In this document: positions 1 through 8,260 of the stretch, in pieces
Numbering within the stretch: position 1 is the stretch's first letter
Layout of the letters: each line of letters begins with the position of its first letter
NCBI RefSeq assembly: GCF_014705615.1
Contig: NZ_JACXJA010000016.1
Location: 141,597-205,596, forward strand
DNA: 64,000 bases
Reading direction: 5' to 3'
From: Paenibacillus oceani
GTDB lineage: Bacteria; Bacillota; Bacilli; Paenibacillales; NBRC-103111
Made by a program: the position numbers and the translations under genes
The notes under the pieces: generated by a model
Databases searched by the model: none
Seen by the model: only the letters and a program-made list of their open reading frames with translations
What the model was told of the DNA's origin: nothing

Positions 1-1
1 G

Positions 2-1237
2 AAATCGAAAGTAAGTGTAACGACGGACCGCCGGGAAGCGCTGCGCGGCGCCGATTATGTGATCTGCTCGTTCCAGATCGGCGGGATGGGCGCATTTGAG
101 CTGGATTATAAAATTCCGCTGCGCTACGGCGTCGATCAATGCATCGGCGATACGCTCGGTCCCGGCGGCGTGTTCCGCGCGCTGCGCACCATTCCGGTTA
201 TCCTGGACGTAGCCCGCGATATGGAGGAACTGTGTCCGAAAGCGACGATGCTTAATTACGTCAATCCAATGGCGATGGTCGGTTGGGCGCTCGGGGAGAC
301 GAATATTCAGTACGTCGGCTTGTGCCACGGCGTGCAGACGACGCTTGATCTGATTTCCGGCTATGTGGAGGTGCCGAAATCGGAGATCGATTTTGTCTCC
401 GCAGGGATCAACCATATGGGCTGGTTTCTTAAAATCGAACATAAGGGGAAAGACTTATATCCGGAGCTTCGGAGACGGTTCGAGGAGCCGGAGTATTACG
501 TAAACGAGAAAGTACGAGGCGAAGTGTTCCGGCATTTCGGCTATTTCATGACCGAATCGACCGGGCACCTGTCCGAATACGTTCCCTGGTTCCGCAAAAG
601 CCCAAAAGCGATGGAGCTGTACTGCGACGAACCCGCCTTCGGAGGCGAATCGGGAGCCGCCTATCAATGGGGCGAATACGTGGCCCGCAAATACGAGGAG
701 CGTGACCTTCTGGCGGACGAGCCGGCCGACCTGCCTCCGCGTAGTATCGAATATTGCGCCTACATCATTGAAGCGCTCGAAACCGGCAAAACGTTCAAAT
801 TCAGCGGCAACTTGCGAAATAACGGCATGATCGCCAATCTTCCGGCGGATTGCTGCGCGGAAGGCCCGTTGTTCGCGGATCGGACCGGCATCCACCGGAC
901 GATTGTCGGGGAGCTGCCGCCGCAGTGCGCCGCGCTTAATATGACCAATATCAATGTTCAGCGTCTGGCTGTTCTGGCAGCCAAATCGGGAGATCCGGAA
1001 ACGGTGGTGCAGGCCGTCGCGATGGACCCGCTTACTTCATCTGTGCTGACGCTGAAGGAAATCCGCGATATGGTGACCGAGATGCTGCAAGCGCAGGCGC
1101 AGTGGCTGCCGCAATTCACAGGGCGGCTGCCGAAGTCGACTCCGGTGATTCCGATTCCGGCCGACGTCCGGAGGGCGCATGTACCGATCGATCCGGCGCT
1201 CGCGATCTTCTCGCGTTTCGGAGAATTGGCCAAGTAG
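2..1237 (+). CDS. Alpha-galactosidase / glycosidase, GH4 family (5' truncated)
   Basis: This is the C-terminal part of a family GH4 glycosidase, the NAD+- and divalent-metal-dependent hydrolases that include MelA. The frame is open from the first bases of the window and reads TTDRREALRGADYVI before the first internal GTG at 59, which matches the end of the GH4 Rossmann region, so the true start lies upstream of the window. Visible GH4 hallmarks are LNYVNPMAM, LCHGVQ (the cysteine is the usual metal ligand) and GINHMGW (the histidine is the second ligand). The length and the HGVQ context favour the alpha-galactosidase branch over 6-phospho-glucosidases, but the substrate cannot be settled from sequence alone. 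It is an intracellular enzyme with no signal peptide in the visible part. The next gene follows after 42 bases on the same strand. Confidence 0.9.
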   Translation, partial: KSKVSVTTDRREALRGADYVICSFQIGGMGAFELDYKIPLRYGVDQCIGDTLGPGGVFRALRTIPVILDVARDMEELCPKATMLNYVNPMAMVGWALGETNIQYVGLCHGVQTTLDLISGYVEVPKSEIDFVSAGINHMGWFLKIEHKGKDLYPELRRRFEEPEYYVNEKVRGEVFRHFGYFMTESTGHLSEYVPWFRKSPKAMELYCDEPAFGGESGAAYQWGEYVARKYEERDLLADEPADLPPRSIEYCAYIIEALETGKTFKFSGNLRNNGMIANLPADCCAEGPLFADRTGIHRTIVGELPPQCAALNMTNINVQRLAVLAAKSGDPETVVQAVAMDPLTSSVLTLKEIRDMVTEMLQAQAQWLPQFTGRLPKSTPVIPIPADVRRAHVPIDPALAIFSRFGELAK

Positions 1238-1279
1238 GCTGCACGATAAACGAATACATACATAGGAGCCGAGTTAACG

Positions 1280-2470
1280 ATGAATCCATTTGCAGATTCC
1301 GTAAGTATGGGAAGGTATCATTTAGAGCACGATTCGTACGGCCTGGCGTCATTTTTCTTTTACCGGGCGATCTTGGAAGAGAATACGAACGGAAACGCCT
1401 GGAACGGATTAATCATGTCCTTCAGCCTGATGCGTAGGGAGGAAGACGCTCAGATCGCGCTTGCCCGGTTCGCTTTGCAGGAAGGGCTGCCGTTTGATAA
1501 AAATCTGGTCACGTTCGCCATGATGATGTTTCAGCGCAGTCCGATCGCTTTGTCGTCGTGGTTCCGGGCGATGTCGAAACGTTTCGGGCTGACTGCCGAG
1601 GAGCGGGATAATTACTCGCAGCTGGCGGACGAGATGGAGCAGACGTACCGGAAAGCGGCGGAAGAGCAGGGCGAGACGCTGCTGAACTTGCAGGGCAACC
1701 TTACTTTGGAGGAATATGCGGGCAAAACGATGGAGCTGGACAATCTGGTCGGAGGCCAGGTGGATGCAATCTATACCCGCGCCCAGGCCGGCTTGGACGG
1801 GGATATGCACGAGGCGCTGAACGCGGTCCGGATGTTGTGCATGGTGCCCGATCCGAGAAGCGAGAAGCTGCTCCGCCGCGTATGCCGCAACGAAGACCTG
1901 AACGGCAAAGTGATTACGCAGGCGCTGCTGTCGCTGCGCTGGCTCGGAGTCCGCGGCAATGTGAAAATTCATAAGATGGGCGAGCCGTTCGTCGTGAATC
2001 TGGACGATCCGCAGCCGGAGCTTACGATATCGGTGCCGGCCGCGTACAAACCGGCTCTCGACCGGATGAAGCTGTGGATGGCAAAGGAACAGGGCGCCGT
2101 TACCGAAGCGGAATACGAAAGCCACGCGTCTACGGACGAGCCGGAGCTGCCGCAGGAGCTGGCCGAGAAGCTGGAGAAGGCGGACATCCCGGCCGTTCTG
2201 CAGGAAGTGGTGCATACACTGATCCGGGCCGCCTACGATCATTATTATCCGTTCGTACCGACCATTCGCGAAACCCGCCAGTGGAGCACGGCGTTCCTTC
2301 TGCTGATGAGGGAGTATTTATTGGGCATCGGCGAAGCGTGGCCATACGGGGAGCCGGAGCAGGACGATACGGCTGTGCTGCACCGCAACTGGCTGTTAAG
2401 CGCCAGCCCGGATTTTCAAAATTCGGTGAAAACGGCCGGATTGATTCGGGCCAGCTTGAAGAAAGACTAG
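1280..2470 (+). CDS. TPR-like repeat protein of unknown function
   Basis: The product is 396 residues, predicted soluble, with no signal peptide. The N-terminal 60 residues (YHLEHDSYGLASFFFYRAI...NGNAWNGL) have the spacing of tetratricopeptide helices, and the middle is helical and rich in Glu, Ala and Leu. No catalytic motif is visible. The C-terminus contains an aromatic stretch (AAYDHYYPFVP) followed by more helices. A protein scaffold or adaptor role is a guess from the repeat-like architecture. It begins 42 bases after the GH4 gene and is probably cotranscribed with it; a strong terminator follows at 2611. Confidence 0.75.
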   Translation: MNPFADSVSMGRYHLEHDSYGLASFFFYRAILEENTNGNAWNGLIMSFSLMRREEDAQIALARFALQEGLPFDKNLVTFAMMMFQRSPIALSSWFRAMSKRFGLTAEERDNYSQLADEMEQTYRKAAEEQGETLLNLQGNLTLEEYAGKTMELDNLVGGQVDAIYTRAQAGLDGDMHEALNAVRMLCMVPDPRSEKLLRRVCRNEDLNGKVITQALLSLRWLGVRGNVKIHKMGEPFVVNLDDPQPELTISVPAAYKPALDRMKLWMAKEQGAVTEAEYESHASTDEPELPQELAEKLEKADIPAVLQEVVHTLIRAAYDHYYPFVPTIRETRQWSTAFLLLMREYLLGIGEAWPYGEPEQDDTAVLHRNWLLSASPDFQNSVKTAGLIRASLKKD

Positions 2471-2610
2471 GGTTGTCGGAGTGGAAGGATAAGGATAGGG
2501 CAAGTGCAGGTGCAAGTGCAAATGTGAGTATACGAAAACGGCTATAAGACGGGCTGTCACTATAGTGATTATGCGATTGTGGAGCCCGGCCAAGAATCGA
2601 TTTGAACAAT

Positions 2611-2656
2611 AAGGACCTCAATCCACGTTACAGTGGAAGCTGAGGTCCTTTCGTTT
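2611..2656 (+). terminator. Rho-independent terminator
   Basis: A perfect 10-bp stem (AAGGACCTCA at 2611-2620 pairing with TGAGGTCCTT at 2641-2650) encloses a second CCAC/GTGG stem and is followed by TCGTTTT. It closes the GH4 and TPR-like transcription unit. Confidence 0.85.
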
Positions 2657-2876
2657 TGAAACCCGGGGATGTTCCCGCCTCATGCGACACGTTTGGGGCA
2701 GCCACATACTTGCGCGGGCATCTTAATGACGGTGTCGGAGGCAGTGGCAGGTTCGCGATTTGTTGCTGACGGGTGCTGCCGCACCGATCATGGCGCTTTG
2801 CCAACGTGGCTGCCGCGATCTTCTGGCGATCTGCGTGCTGCCCAAGTCGCAGGATTCATCGTAGCCGCCCGGTCCG

Positions 2877-3120
2877 GTGCCTCTGCTTATGGGGAGGAAG
2901 GAGCCGAATAAGAGCGGTTTGTACCCTTTATTTCCTCCGAAACCGGCTCGAAGGGGGAAATAAGAGCAATTGGAGACTCTTAAAATCGGCGAAAAGGGTG
3001 CGGACCCCACAAGTTGGTTGAAATAAGGGGTACAAACCACCTCTATTTGTCCCGATCATCCTCAAATGCCAAAAATAGGAGGTGCGAGAGACTCTTATTC
3101 GTTGTCGAGCCCATGCAAGG
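2877..3120 (+). repeat. Dispersed intergenic repeat, copy 1
   Basis: First of five related elements. The core, 2907-3100, holds four imperfect 28-nt modules: forward modules at 2907 and 2958 (AATAAGAGCGGTTTGTACCC type) and inverted modules at 3021 (AAATAAGGGGTACAAACCAC) and 3071. The outer modules can pair with the inner ones, so the element can fold into nested hairpins. Conserved flanks (CTGCTT...GGAAGGA before, GAGCCCA...GCA after) extend it to about 240 bases. Confidence 0.85.
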
Positions 3121-3311
3121 AACGCTTGCCTTCAAGCGAATCATGTCTGCTGCAAGTAACGTCCCGTTTACGCAGTGTATTCTACGCGGAATAGGCTTCG
3201 TGAAAAAGCTTCGTACGATAGTTTTTGTTCCTGTATATTTTGTACAAACACCAAGACACATTTTTGAGTTTGTCCATTGAGTCTCGTTCCGATTTTGTGT
3301 AATCTCATTAA

Positions 3312-3326
3312 TGATAATAATTATCA
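3312..3326 (+). promoter_or_regulatory. Fur box (7-1-7)
   Basis: TGATAATAATTATCA is a perfect match to the 7-1-7 operator consensus of Bacillus Fur, and an overlapping half-site (ATTATCATTATCA) continues to 3332. It lies 46 bases before the start of the siderophore-binding lipoprotein, where binding of Fe-Fur would block its transcription. Confidence 0.9.
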
Positions 3327-3371
3327 TTATCACAGAGAGGCAGATTGCTCAAAAAGCGGGAGGGAACCAAG

Positions 3372-4385
3372 TTGAAAAGGCTGACAAAACAGAGCATATC
3401 CGTGATCGCTGCGGCAACGATGATGGGGCTGCTATTGATCGGGTGTACATCCGGCAATTCGGATTCAGGTTCAGCGAAAGGGGACAACGGCGGCAGTCCT
3501 GCCGGTACGAATGCGACATCGCCAAACGGGCAGACGGGAACTAAGGAACAAGCGACGACACGCTCGTATACAGATTACAAAGGGCATACAGTGCAAATTC
3601 CGGCAGCGCCGAAAAGAGTTGTATTCGCAGGGGAGACGACAGGCGATCTGATTGAGCTGGACATTCCTATGATCGGCATTTTCGGTGATCATCTGGATGG
3701 CAGAGTGTACCAGAAAGAAGCGGCGCAAATCGAAAACGTAGGTTTTCCGCTTAATCTGGAGAAGGTGATTTCCTTAAATCCCGATCTGATCATCGTCGGC
3801 AATACGGACGAGAAAGCTTACGCCCAGCTGGACAAAATCGCGCCGACAATTATGTTCGACACGTTTGCTTCGCTGGACGACCGCTTCAAGGAATTGGGCA
3901 TTATTTTCAATAAACAGCAACAGACGGCCGACTGGTTGAAAGCTCATCACGCCAAAACCGCCGAGATGTGGAAGAAGCTGTATGCGACAGTGCTGAAGCC
4001 GGGCGAGACGGCCTCCGTGTTCACTTATTACCCCGGAGACCGGTTGTTCGTCATGGCAAGAGCAGGTCTGCCGCAGCTGTTGTACGGCGAAGGCGGGCTG
4101 AAGCCGACGGCCCCGATTCAGCAAGTGCTGGATGCGAAGGAAGGTTTCCGCCAAATATCCGTGGAAAGTCTCCCCGAATTTGCAGGCGACCGCATCTTTA
4201 TTCTGGACCCGGTTGCCGACGAAGCAAAGAAATCGACGGATGCCCTCATAAACAGCGCGGTATGGAAAGGACTGCCGGCCGTTAAGAATGGGCATGTATA
4301 TCGCCTTTACATTCAGAAATCGGACTCCGACGCCGCCTCGCGGGAATGGCTGCTGGAGGAGCTGCCGCGCATGCTCGCCAAGTGA
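3372..4385 (+). CDS. Iron-siderophore ABC transporter substrate-binding lipoprotein
   Basis: Periplasmic-binding-protein type (Fe3+-siderophore/B12, PF01497-like) lipoprotein that captures ferric siderophores at the outer face of the membrane. I chose the TTG at 3372 because GGAGGG sits 7 bases upstream; the open frame runs from 3345. The signal peptide ends in a LIGC lipobox with Cys25, followed by a Ser/Gly-rich linker. The mature part shows the family pattern: RVVFAGETTGDLIELDIPMIG early, NPDLIIVG in the middle, and WKGLPAVKNGHVY near the end. No FecCD permease or ATPase gene is adjacent, so it must share a transporter encoded elsewhere. A perfect Fur box upstream indicates iron repression. 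The siderophore it binds cannot be told from sequence. Confidence 0.9.
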   Translation: MKRLTKQSISVIAAATMMGLLLIGCTSGNSDSGSAKGDNGGSPAGTNATSPNGQTGTKEQATTRSYTDYKGHTVQIPAAPKRVVFAGETTGDLIELDIPMIGIFGDHLDGRVYQKEAAQIENVGFPLNLEKVISLNPDLIIVGNTDEKAYAQLDKIAPTIMFDTFASLDDRFKELGIIFNKQQQTADWLKAHHAKTAEMWKKLYATVLKPGETASVFTYYPGDRLFVMARAGLPQLLYGEGGLKPTAPIQQVLDAKEGFRQISVESLPEFAGDRIFILDPVADEAKKSTDALINSAVWKGLPAVKNGHVYRLYIQKSDSDAASREWLLEELPRMLAK

Positions 4386-4399
4386 CTGTCAAGAACCAT

Positions 4400-4496
4400 G
4401 AAGAGCAAGAAGAGCAAGAAGAGCAAGAAGAGCAAGAAGAGCAAGAAGAGCAAGAAGAGCAAGAAGAGCAAGAAGAGCAAGAAGAGCAAGAAGAGC
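4400..4496 (+). repeat. 9-bp tandem repeat, about 10.8 copies
   Basis: An almost perfect array of GAAGAGCAA units directly after the siderophore-binding gene. It is flanked on each side by an ACCATGAAGAGC / GCCATGAAGAGC sequence. It is readable as Lys-Lys-Ser repeats in one frame, but no ribosome binding site or recognisable protein supports translation. Confidence 0.9.
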
Positions 4497-4629
4497 CATG
4501 AAGAGCCAAAGAGCCATCGTCAAAGCTGGTACTTCCAGCACGTCGGGAAAAGTTTGCCGGACCGTGCTTCACCCTTTGGGGATTTCCTGAGCCTTCGCTT
4601 TGCTGAAGCTATTGTCGATAAATTGTCGG

Positions 4630-4657
4630 TGGACATTATGTCCCATGGATGTATAAT
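4630..4657 (+). promoter_or_regulatory. Putative sigma-A promoter of ilvA
   Basis: TGGACA (4630-4635) and TATAAT (4652-4657) are separated by 16 bases, and the ATG follows 65 bases downstream. Confidence 0.6.
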
Positions 4658-4722
4658 GTAGAGATATTATGTGTACATGGATGCTGGACCGATAGGCATG
4701 TGCTGGATGGAGGAACTTACGG

Positions 4723-5976
4723 ATGGTTGCGGATCGAGTCAGACTGGAAGACATTATCGTGGCGGGGCACGCGCTGAAGGACGTTGTGCACCATACGCCA
4801 TTGCAAAAAAACTATATTTTATCGGAACGGTACGGCTGCAACGTTTATTTGAAACGGGAAGATCTCCAAGTCGTCCGTTCCTTCAAAATTCGCGGCGCTT
4901 ATAACCTGATGCGCGGGTTGTCCGAGGACGAGCTTAAGAAAGGCGTCGTCTGCGCGAGCGCCGGCAATCATGCGCAGGGAGTCGCTTATTCATGCAAGGC
5001 AATGCAGGTTTCGGGCAAAATTTTCATGCCGGCGACGACGCCGCGGCAAAAAATATCCCAGGTGAAGCTGTTCGGAGGCCCGTTCGTGGAAGTGCTGCTG
5101 ACCGGCGACACGTTTGACGATTCGTTGCGGGAGGCGCTTGATTATTGTAGTCGCGAAGGGATGCAGTTTATTCATCCGTTTGATCAGCCCGAGATTATCG
5201 CCGGACAAGGTACGGTCGGTCTGGAGATTTTGAACGATATGCGGGAGCCGGTCGATTACATTTTTGCCGGGATCGGCGGGGGTGGCTTGATGGCCGGCAT
5301 CGCCGCTTACGTCAAAGGCTCGAAGCCGTCCGTGAAGCTGATCGGCGTAGAAGCGACCGGAGCGCCATCGATGCGCCAATCGATCCAAAGAGGCGAGATC
5401 GTTACGCTCGGTGAAATCGACAAGTTCGTGGACGGTGCCGCGGTGAAACGCGTAGGCGAGCTGACTTACGAAATCTGCAAGGAAGCGCTGGACGATATTC
5501 TGGTCGTGCCGGAAGGCAAAGTGTGCACCACCATCCTCGAGCTGTACAACGAAAACGCGATCGTCGCCGAACCTGCGGGAGCGCTGCCGATTGCCGCGCT
5601 CGACTTTTACAGAGACCAGATTGCCGGCAAAAACGTCGTATGCGTAATCAGCGGAGGCAATAACGATATCGACCGGATGCAGGAGATCAAAGAGCGCTCG
5701 CTTATTTATGAAGGGCTGAAGCATTATTTTCTGGTCAATTTCCCGCAGCGGGCCGGGGCGCTCCGCGAGTTTCTGGAGTTCGTCCTCGGGCCGAACGACG
5801 ATATTACCCGCTTCGAATATGTGAAGAAGACAAGCAAAGACAACGGACCGGCGCTTGTAGGCATCGAGTTGAAGCAGAGGGACGATTACGAACCGCTGAT
5901 CGACCGGATGCGGACGCGGGGGCTGCAGTTCAGCTATATTAACGAGGATTCCAATCTGTTCAGCCTGTTGATTTAA
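4723..5976 (+). CDS. ilvA: Threonine ammonia-lyase (threonine dehydratase)
   Basis: PLP-dependent enzyme converting L-threonine to 2-oxobutanoate and ammonia, the first step of isoleucine synthesis. The PLP lysine is Lys55 in SFKIRGAY, the SAGNHAQG loop follows, and the phosphate-binding glycine loop GIGGGG lies near residue 183. The 417-residue length and a single short ACT-like regulatory region (about residues 335-417, starting LKHYFLVNFPQRAG) match the Bacillus-type biosynthetic enzyme rather than the longer E. coli form with two ACT-like halves. GGAGGA lies 9 bases before the ATG. It stands alone between its own promoter and a terminator at 6017, away from any other ilv gene. Confidence 0.95.
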   Translation: MVADRVRLEDIIVAGHALKDVVHHTPLQKNYILSERYGCNVYLKREDLQVVRSFKIRGAYNLMRGLSEDELKKGVVCASAGNHAQGVAYSCKAMQVSGKIFMPATTPRQKISQVKLFGGPFVEVLLTGDTFDDSLREALDYCSREGMQFIHPFDQPEIIAGQGTVGLEILNDMREPVDYIFAGIGGGGLMAGIAAYVKGSKPSVKLIGVEATGAPSMRQSIQRGEIVTLGEIDKFVDGAAVKRVGELTYEICKEALDDILVVPEGKVCTTILELYNENAIVAEPAGALPIAALDFYRDQIAGKNVVCVISGGNNDIDRMQEIKERSLIYEGLKHYFLVNFPQRAGALREFLEFVLGPNDDITRFEYVKKTSKDNGPALVGIELKQRDDYEPLIDRMRTRGLQFSYINEDSNLFSLLI

Positions 5977-6016
5977 GGGCTGGACAACTTTGGAAGCCAG
6001 ATGAGCTTCGATACCC

Positions 6017-6050
6017 AAAAGACAGATGATCCAATCGCTGTCTTTTTTTG
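6017..6050 (+). terminator. Rho-independent terminator after ilvA
   Basis: AAAGACAG pairs with CTGTCTTT across a 12-base loop and runs into a T tract. Confidence 0.8.
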
Positions 6051-6202
6051 TTTTTTCAAGGAAATAGCAGGAAATATTCGGGAATTGGGCGAATCTATCC
6101 GATATGGAGGCAATATTCTATATTAGCTAATCAGCATAATCGGAAGAAAGGGGGCGCGGCACCGGAACTTGCAGACTTACACGAAACGGGGAGGTTAGTC
6201 GG

Positions 6203-6676
6203 ATGCACAAACCTAACTACAATGTCGGTCACAACGTCGGTACGACCATTCGCTGGTTTATTTTCATACCCAGCTTTTTCGGCGCTTATATGCTGATGGC
6301 CTTATTTCGATATCCGGTCGATTATTTCGTGCTTGGTTGGTTTACGAAGTATAGTTTGCAGACCAAATTTATTTTGGACCATCTGTATTCGGACTTTATC
6401 TGCATCGCGTTCGCCATATTCGTAAGCTGCATATTCGCGCCCGGAAAAAGGGTCATGATCGCGGCCGTCTACATGGGATTTGTGCTTATCGCCATACCAG
6501 GGCAGCTCAAGACCGATCTGCTCTACAACTATTACGGTTATCAGCCCTGGAAGATGCCGTTTCTTATTTCTTGCTATGTAGCCGCAGCCGTCTTACCGTT
6601 TCTTTTTATGCTGCTGCAGCAGTATTTAGAAAAGAAAGCTTCAATGCCGGCGGACACCCCCAAGCAAATCGCGTAA
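6203..6676 (+). CDS. Small integral membrane protein, unknown function
   Basis: 157 residues with about four hydrophobic segments (roughly residues 15-35, 64-80, 83-102 and 118-142) and a charged C-terminal tail. GGGGAGG lies 8 bases before the ATG. I do not recognise the family and no catalytic motif is visible. It is followed after 31 bases by a second membrane protein gene, and the two share the terminator at 7249, so they probably form an operon. Confidence 0.7.
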   Translation: MHKPNYNVGHNVGTTIRWFIFIPSFFGAYMLMALFRYPVDYFVLGWFTKYSLQTKFILDHLYSDFICIAFAIFVSCIFAPGKRVMIAAVYMGFVLIAIPGQLKTDLLYNYYGYQPWKMPFLISCYVAAAVLPFLFMLLQQYLEKKASMPADTPKQIA

Positions 6677-6707
6677 TAAAAAACCGGATCAGCCGGGAGG
6701 TTTCAAA

Positions 6708-7223
6708 GTGATCATTCTGCTGGTAGTCGGCCTGTTTGTCCTTGCAGCCGGAACTTTCGCGGGTATTCTGGAATCCGATATTCTGATCGTCGTTTGCAGT
6801 GTTGCCGGAGGTCTGATCCTCGTCTCCCTATGGAAAATTTGGAACGTGCTGCAGAAGATTCATTATCGGCTGCTCGGCATTGCGTTGACGGACAGTCAAC
6901 TGAACACGATTGTGAAACATTCCGGGAAATACGTTGTCGAGTCGGACCTGTTCGACGTTTATCCGGATTCCAACACTCTATACCCGCTGGTTATGCTGGA
7001 CGGCGAACTTTATATACGGGCCAGACTGTTTCGCGATTATGTGGAGCAGGAAGAACATCGGTATCGGTTTTCGCTGCCGGGCCGGGAGCCTGTCCAGATG
7101 AAGTTTTCCGATCGTTATGTTCCGGGCGCCGCGCTGTTCGGTCACGGGGATCAAGTGTTCGTTTCGGTTTCGAGGCTTGGGCTTACCCCGGTTTTCTATA
7201 AGGATCGTATCCAGCTGGAGTAA
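6708..7223 (+). CDS. Membrane-anchored protein with cytoplasmic domain, unknown function
   Basis: 171 residues starting with GTG behind GGGAGG. Two hydrophobic segments (about residues 1-20 and 25-45) are followed by a soluble domain of about 120 residues rich in Tyr, Phe and Val. The pattern suggests a small membrane-bound beta-rich domain. No family is recognised. It is the second gene of a likely two-gene operon. Confidence 0.7.
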   Translation: MIILLVVGLFVLAAGTFAGILESDILIVVCSVAGGLILVSLWKIWNVLQKIHYRLLGIALTDSQLNTIVKHSGKYVVESDLFDVYPDSNTLYPLVMLDGELYIRARLFRDYVEQEEHRYRFSLPGREPVQMKFSDRYVPGAALFGHGDQVFVSVSRLGLTPVFYKDRIQLE

Positions 7224-7248
7224 CTGCCGAGAAGATGGCACGATAAAA

Positions 7249-7283
7249 ACCCCCGCAAGGCGATCAGCCTCATGCGGGGGTTG
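7249..7283. terminator. Bidirectional terminator
   Basis: A perfect 10-bp stem, AACCCCCGCA (7249-7258) with TGCGGGGGTT (7274-7283), between converging genes. A runs precede it and T-rich sequence follows, so it can serve both strands. Confidence 0.8.
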
Positions 7284-7300
7284 CTTCGATTGACAGTCAA

Positions 7301-8245
7301 TCAGATCGCTTTGAGCTCGGCGGACAAGTCGAGCCAGTTCAATTCCTCTTCGCTCAGCTGAATCCGGGTAGCGTCGTGGCACGATTCCAGCTCCGCCTTG
7401 TTTTTCGGTCCGATCAGAGCGCAGGACGGGAACGGCTGGTTCAATACGTACGCAAGCGCAATCTGAATCGTGGACACGCCGCGCTCCTTGCCGAGCTGTT
7501 CGGCCCGGCGATACCGCTCCCAGTTGGCGTCGCTGTAGAAGACGCGGACAAGGTCGGCGTTGTCGCGTACTTCCGGCGTAAACGATCCGGTAAAAAATCC
7601 GCGCGCCTGCGACGACCAGGACAGCAGCGGGAACTGCTTCTCGCGGTGCCAGGCGCAGTCGGCGCTGTCTGCGGATACGCAGCCTGCCCAGAACGGCTCG
7701 TTAGCCTTCGCCAAGCTTAAGTTCGGACTGCTGAACGTAAAACCGACGAGTCCGTTCGCTTCGGCATAATCGTTCGCTTCCTGAATCCGTTGATGCGTCC
7801 AGTTCGATACGCCGATGGCACGTACGCGGCCTGCTTCGATATGCTCGTTCAGCGCCTCGATAATCGGGCCTACCGGTACGTTCGGGTCGTCGCGATGAAG
7901 AGCATACAGATCGACATAATCGGTGCGCAGACGCTGCAAGCTGATGGCGAGCTCTTCGTCGATCGCTTGCTTGTTGACGCGGGGACCGCTCGCATTGTGA
8001 TGGGCTCCTTTCGTCAGCACGATCACTTCGCTGCGGTTGCCGCGGGATTCCATCCATAAGCCGATTGTTTCTTCGCTTTTGCCACCTGCATAAATATGGG
8101 CGGAATCGAGCGAATTGCCGCCCAGCGCGATATATTCGTCAAGCAGCACACCGACCGTGTCCAGCAGCTCCGGCTTGTAGTAATCCGTTCCCATCATGAG
8201 CTGGGAGCAAGGTTTGTCCAGTCCGGGTATCGTAAAATAGTTCAT
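7301..8245 (-). CDS. Aldo/keto reductase
   Basis: 314-residue NADPH-dependent TIM-barrel oxidoreductase that reduces aldehydes or ketones. The catalytic tetrad is visible: the Asp in NSLDSAHIY together with the Tyr of the same motif, Lys in VIVLTKG, and His in LYALHRDDP. The NADPH-binding end (PSCALIGPKNKAEL) is typical of the family. Its start lies 15 bases downstream of the Gfo/Idh/MocA gene on the same strand, so the two form an operon. The pairing points to sugar or inositol-type carbonyl metabolism, but the substrate is unknown. Confidence 0.9.
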   Translation of the reverse strand: MNYFTIPGLDKPCSQLMMGTDYYKPELLDTVGVLLDEYIALGGNSLDSAHIYAGGKSEETIGLWMESRGNRSEVIVLTKGAHHNASGPRVNKQAIDEELAISLQRLRTDYVDLYALHRDDPNVPVGPIIEALNEHIEAGRVRAIGVSNWTHQRIQEANDYAEANGLVGFTFSSPNLSLAKANEPFWAGCVSADSADCAWHREKQFPLLSWSSQARGFFTGSFTPEVRDNADLVRVFYSDANWERYRRAEQLGKERGVSTIQIALAYVLNQPFPSCALIGPKNKAELESCHDATRIQLSEEELNWLDLSAELKAI

Positions 8246-8260
8246 GTCGGCTTCTCTCCT

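Larger units (their letters stand above)
2471..3371. other. Gene-poor intergenic stretch
   Basis: About 900 bases without a convincing gene. It holds the terminator at 2611, copy 1 of the dispersed repeat (2877-3120) and the Fur box at 3312. The small open frames here overlap the repeat or lack ribosome binding sites. Confidence 0.7.
4386..4722. other. Intergenic stretch between siderophore-binding gene and ilvA
   Basis: Holds the 9-bp tandem array and the ilvA promoter. No T-box (no AGGGTGG-type motif) and no obvious intrinsic terminator for the upstream gene were found. Confidence 0.6.

Noticed and set aside
2669..2911. 80-codon frame between the first terminator and repeat copy 1
   Set aside because: No ribosome site and it runs into the repeat.
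2723..3040. Minus-strand open frames inside the dispersed repeats (also 33245-33619, 42372-42683, 17467-17715) with similar peptides such as VCTPYFNQLVG
   Set aside because: The peptides are alike because the repeats are alike. The frames do not keep the same length or a shared ribosome site, and copy 5 does not preserve the frame, so they look non-coding.
4398..4661. Lys-Lys-Ser repeat frame over the 9-bp array, and its opposite Cys-Ser-Ser frame
   Set aside because: Both are simple translations of the tandem DNA repeat, with no ribosome site and no recognisable sequence beyond it.
4500..4722. T-box or other amino-acid riboswitch before ilvA
   Set aside because: Looked for the T-box consensus and a terminator in the leader; neither is present and the region after the promoter is only about 60 bases.
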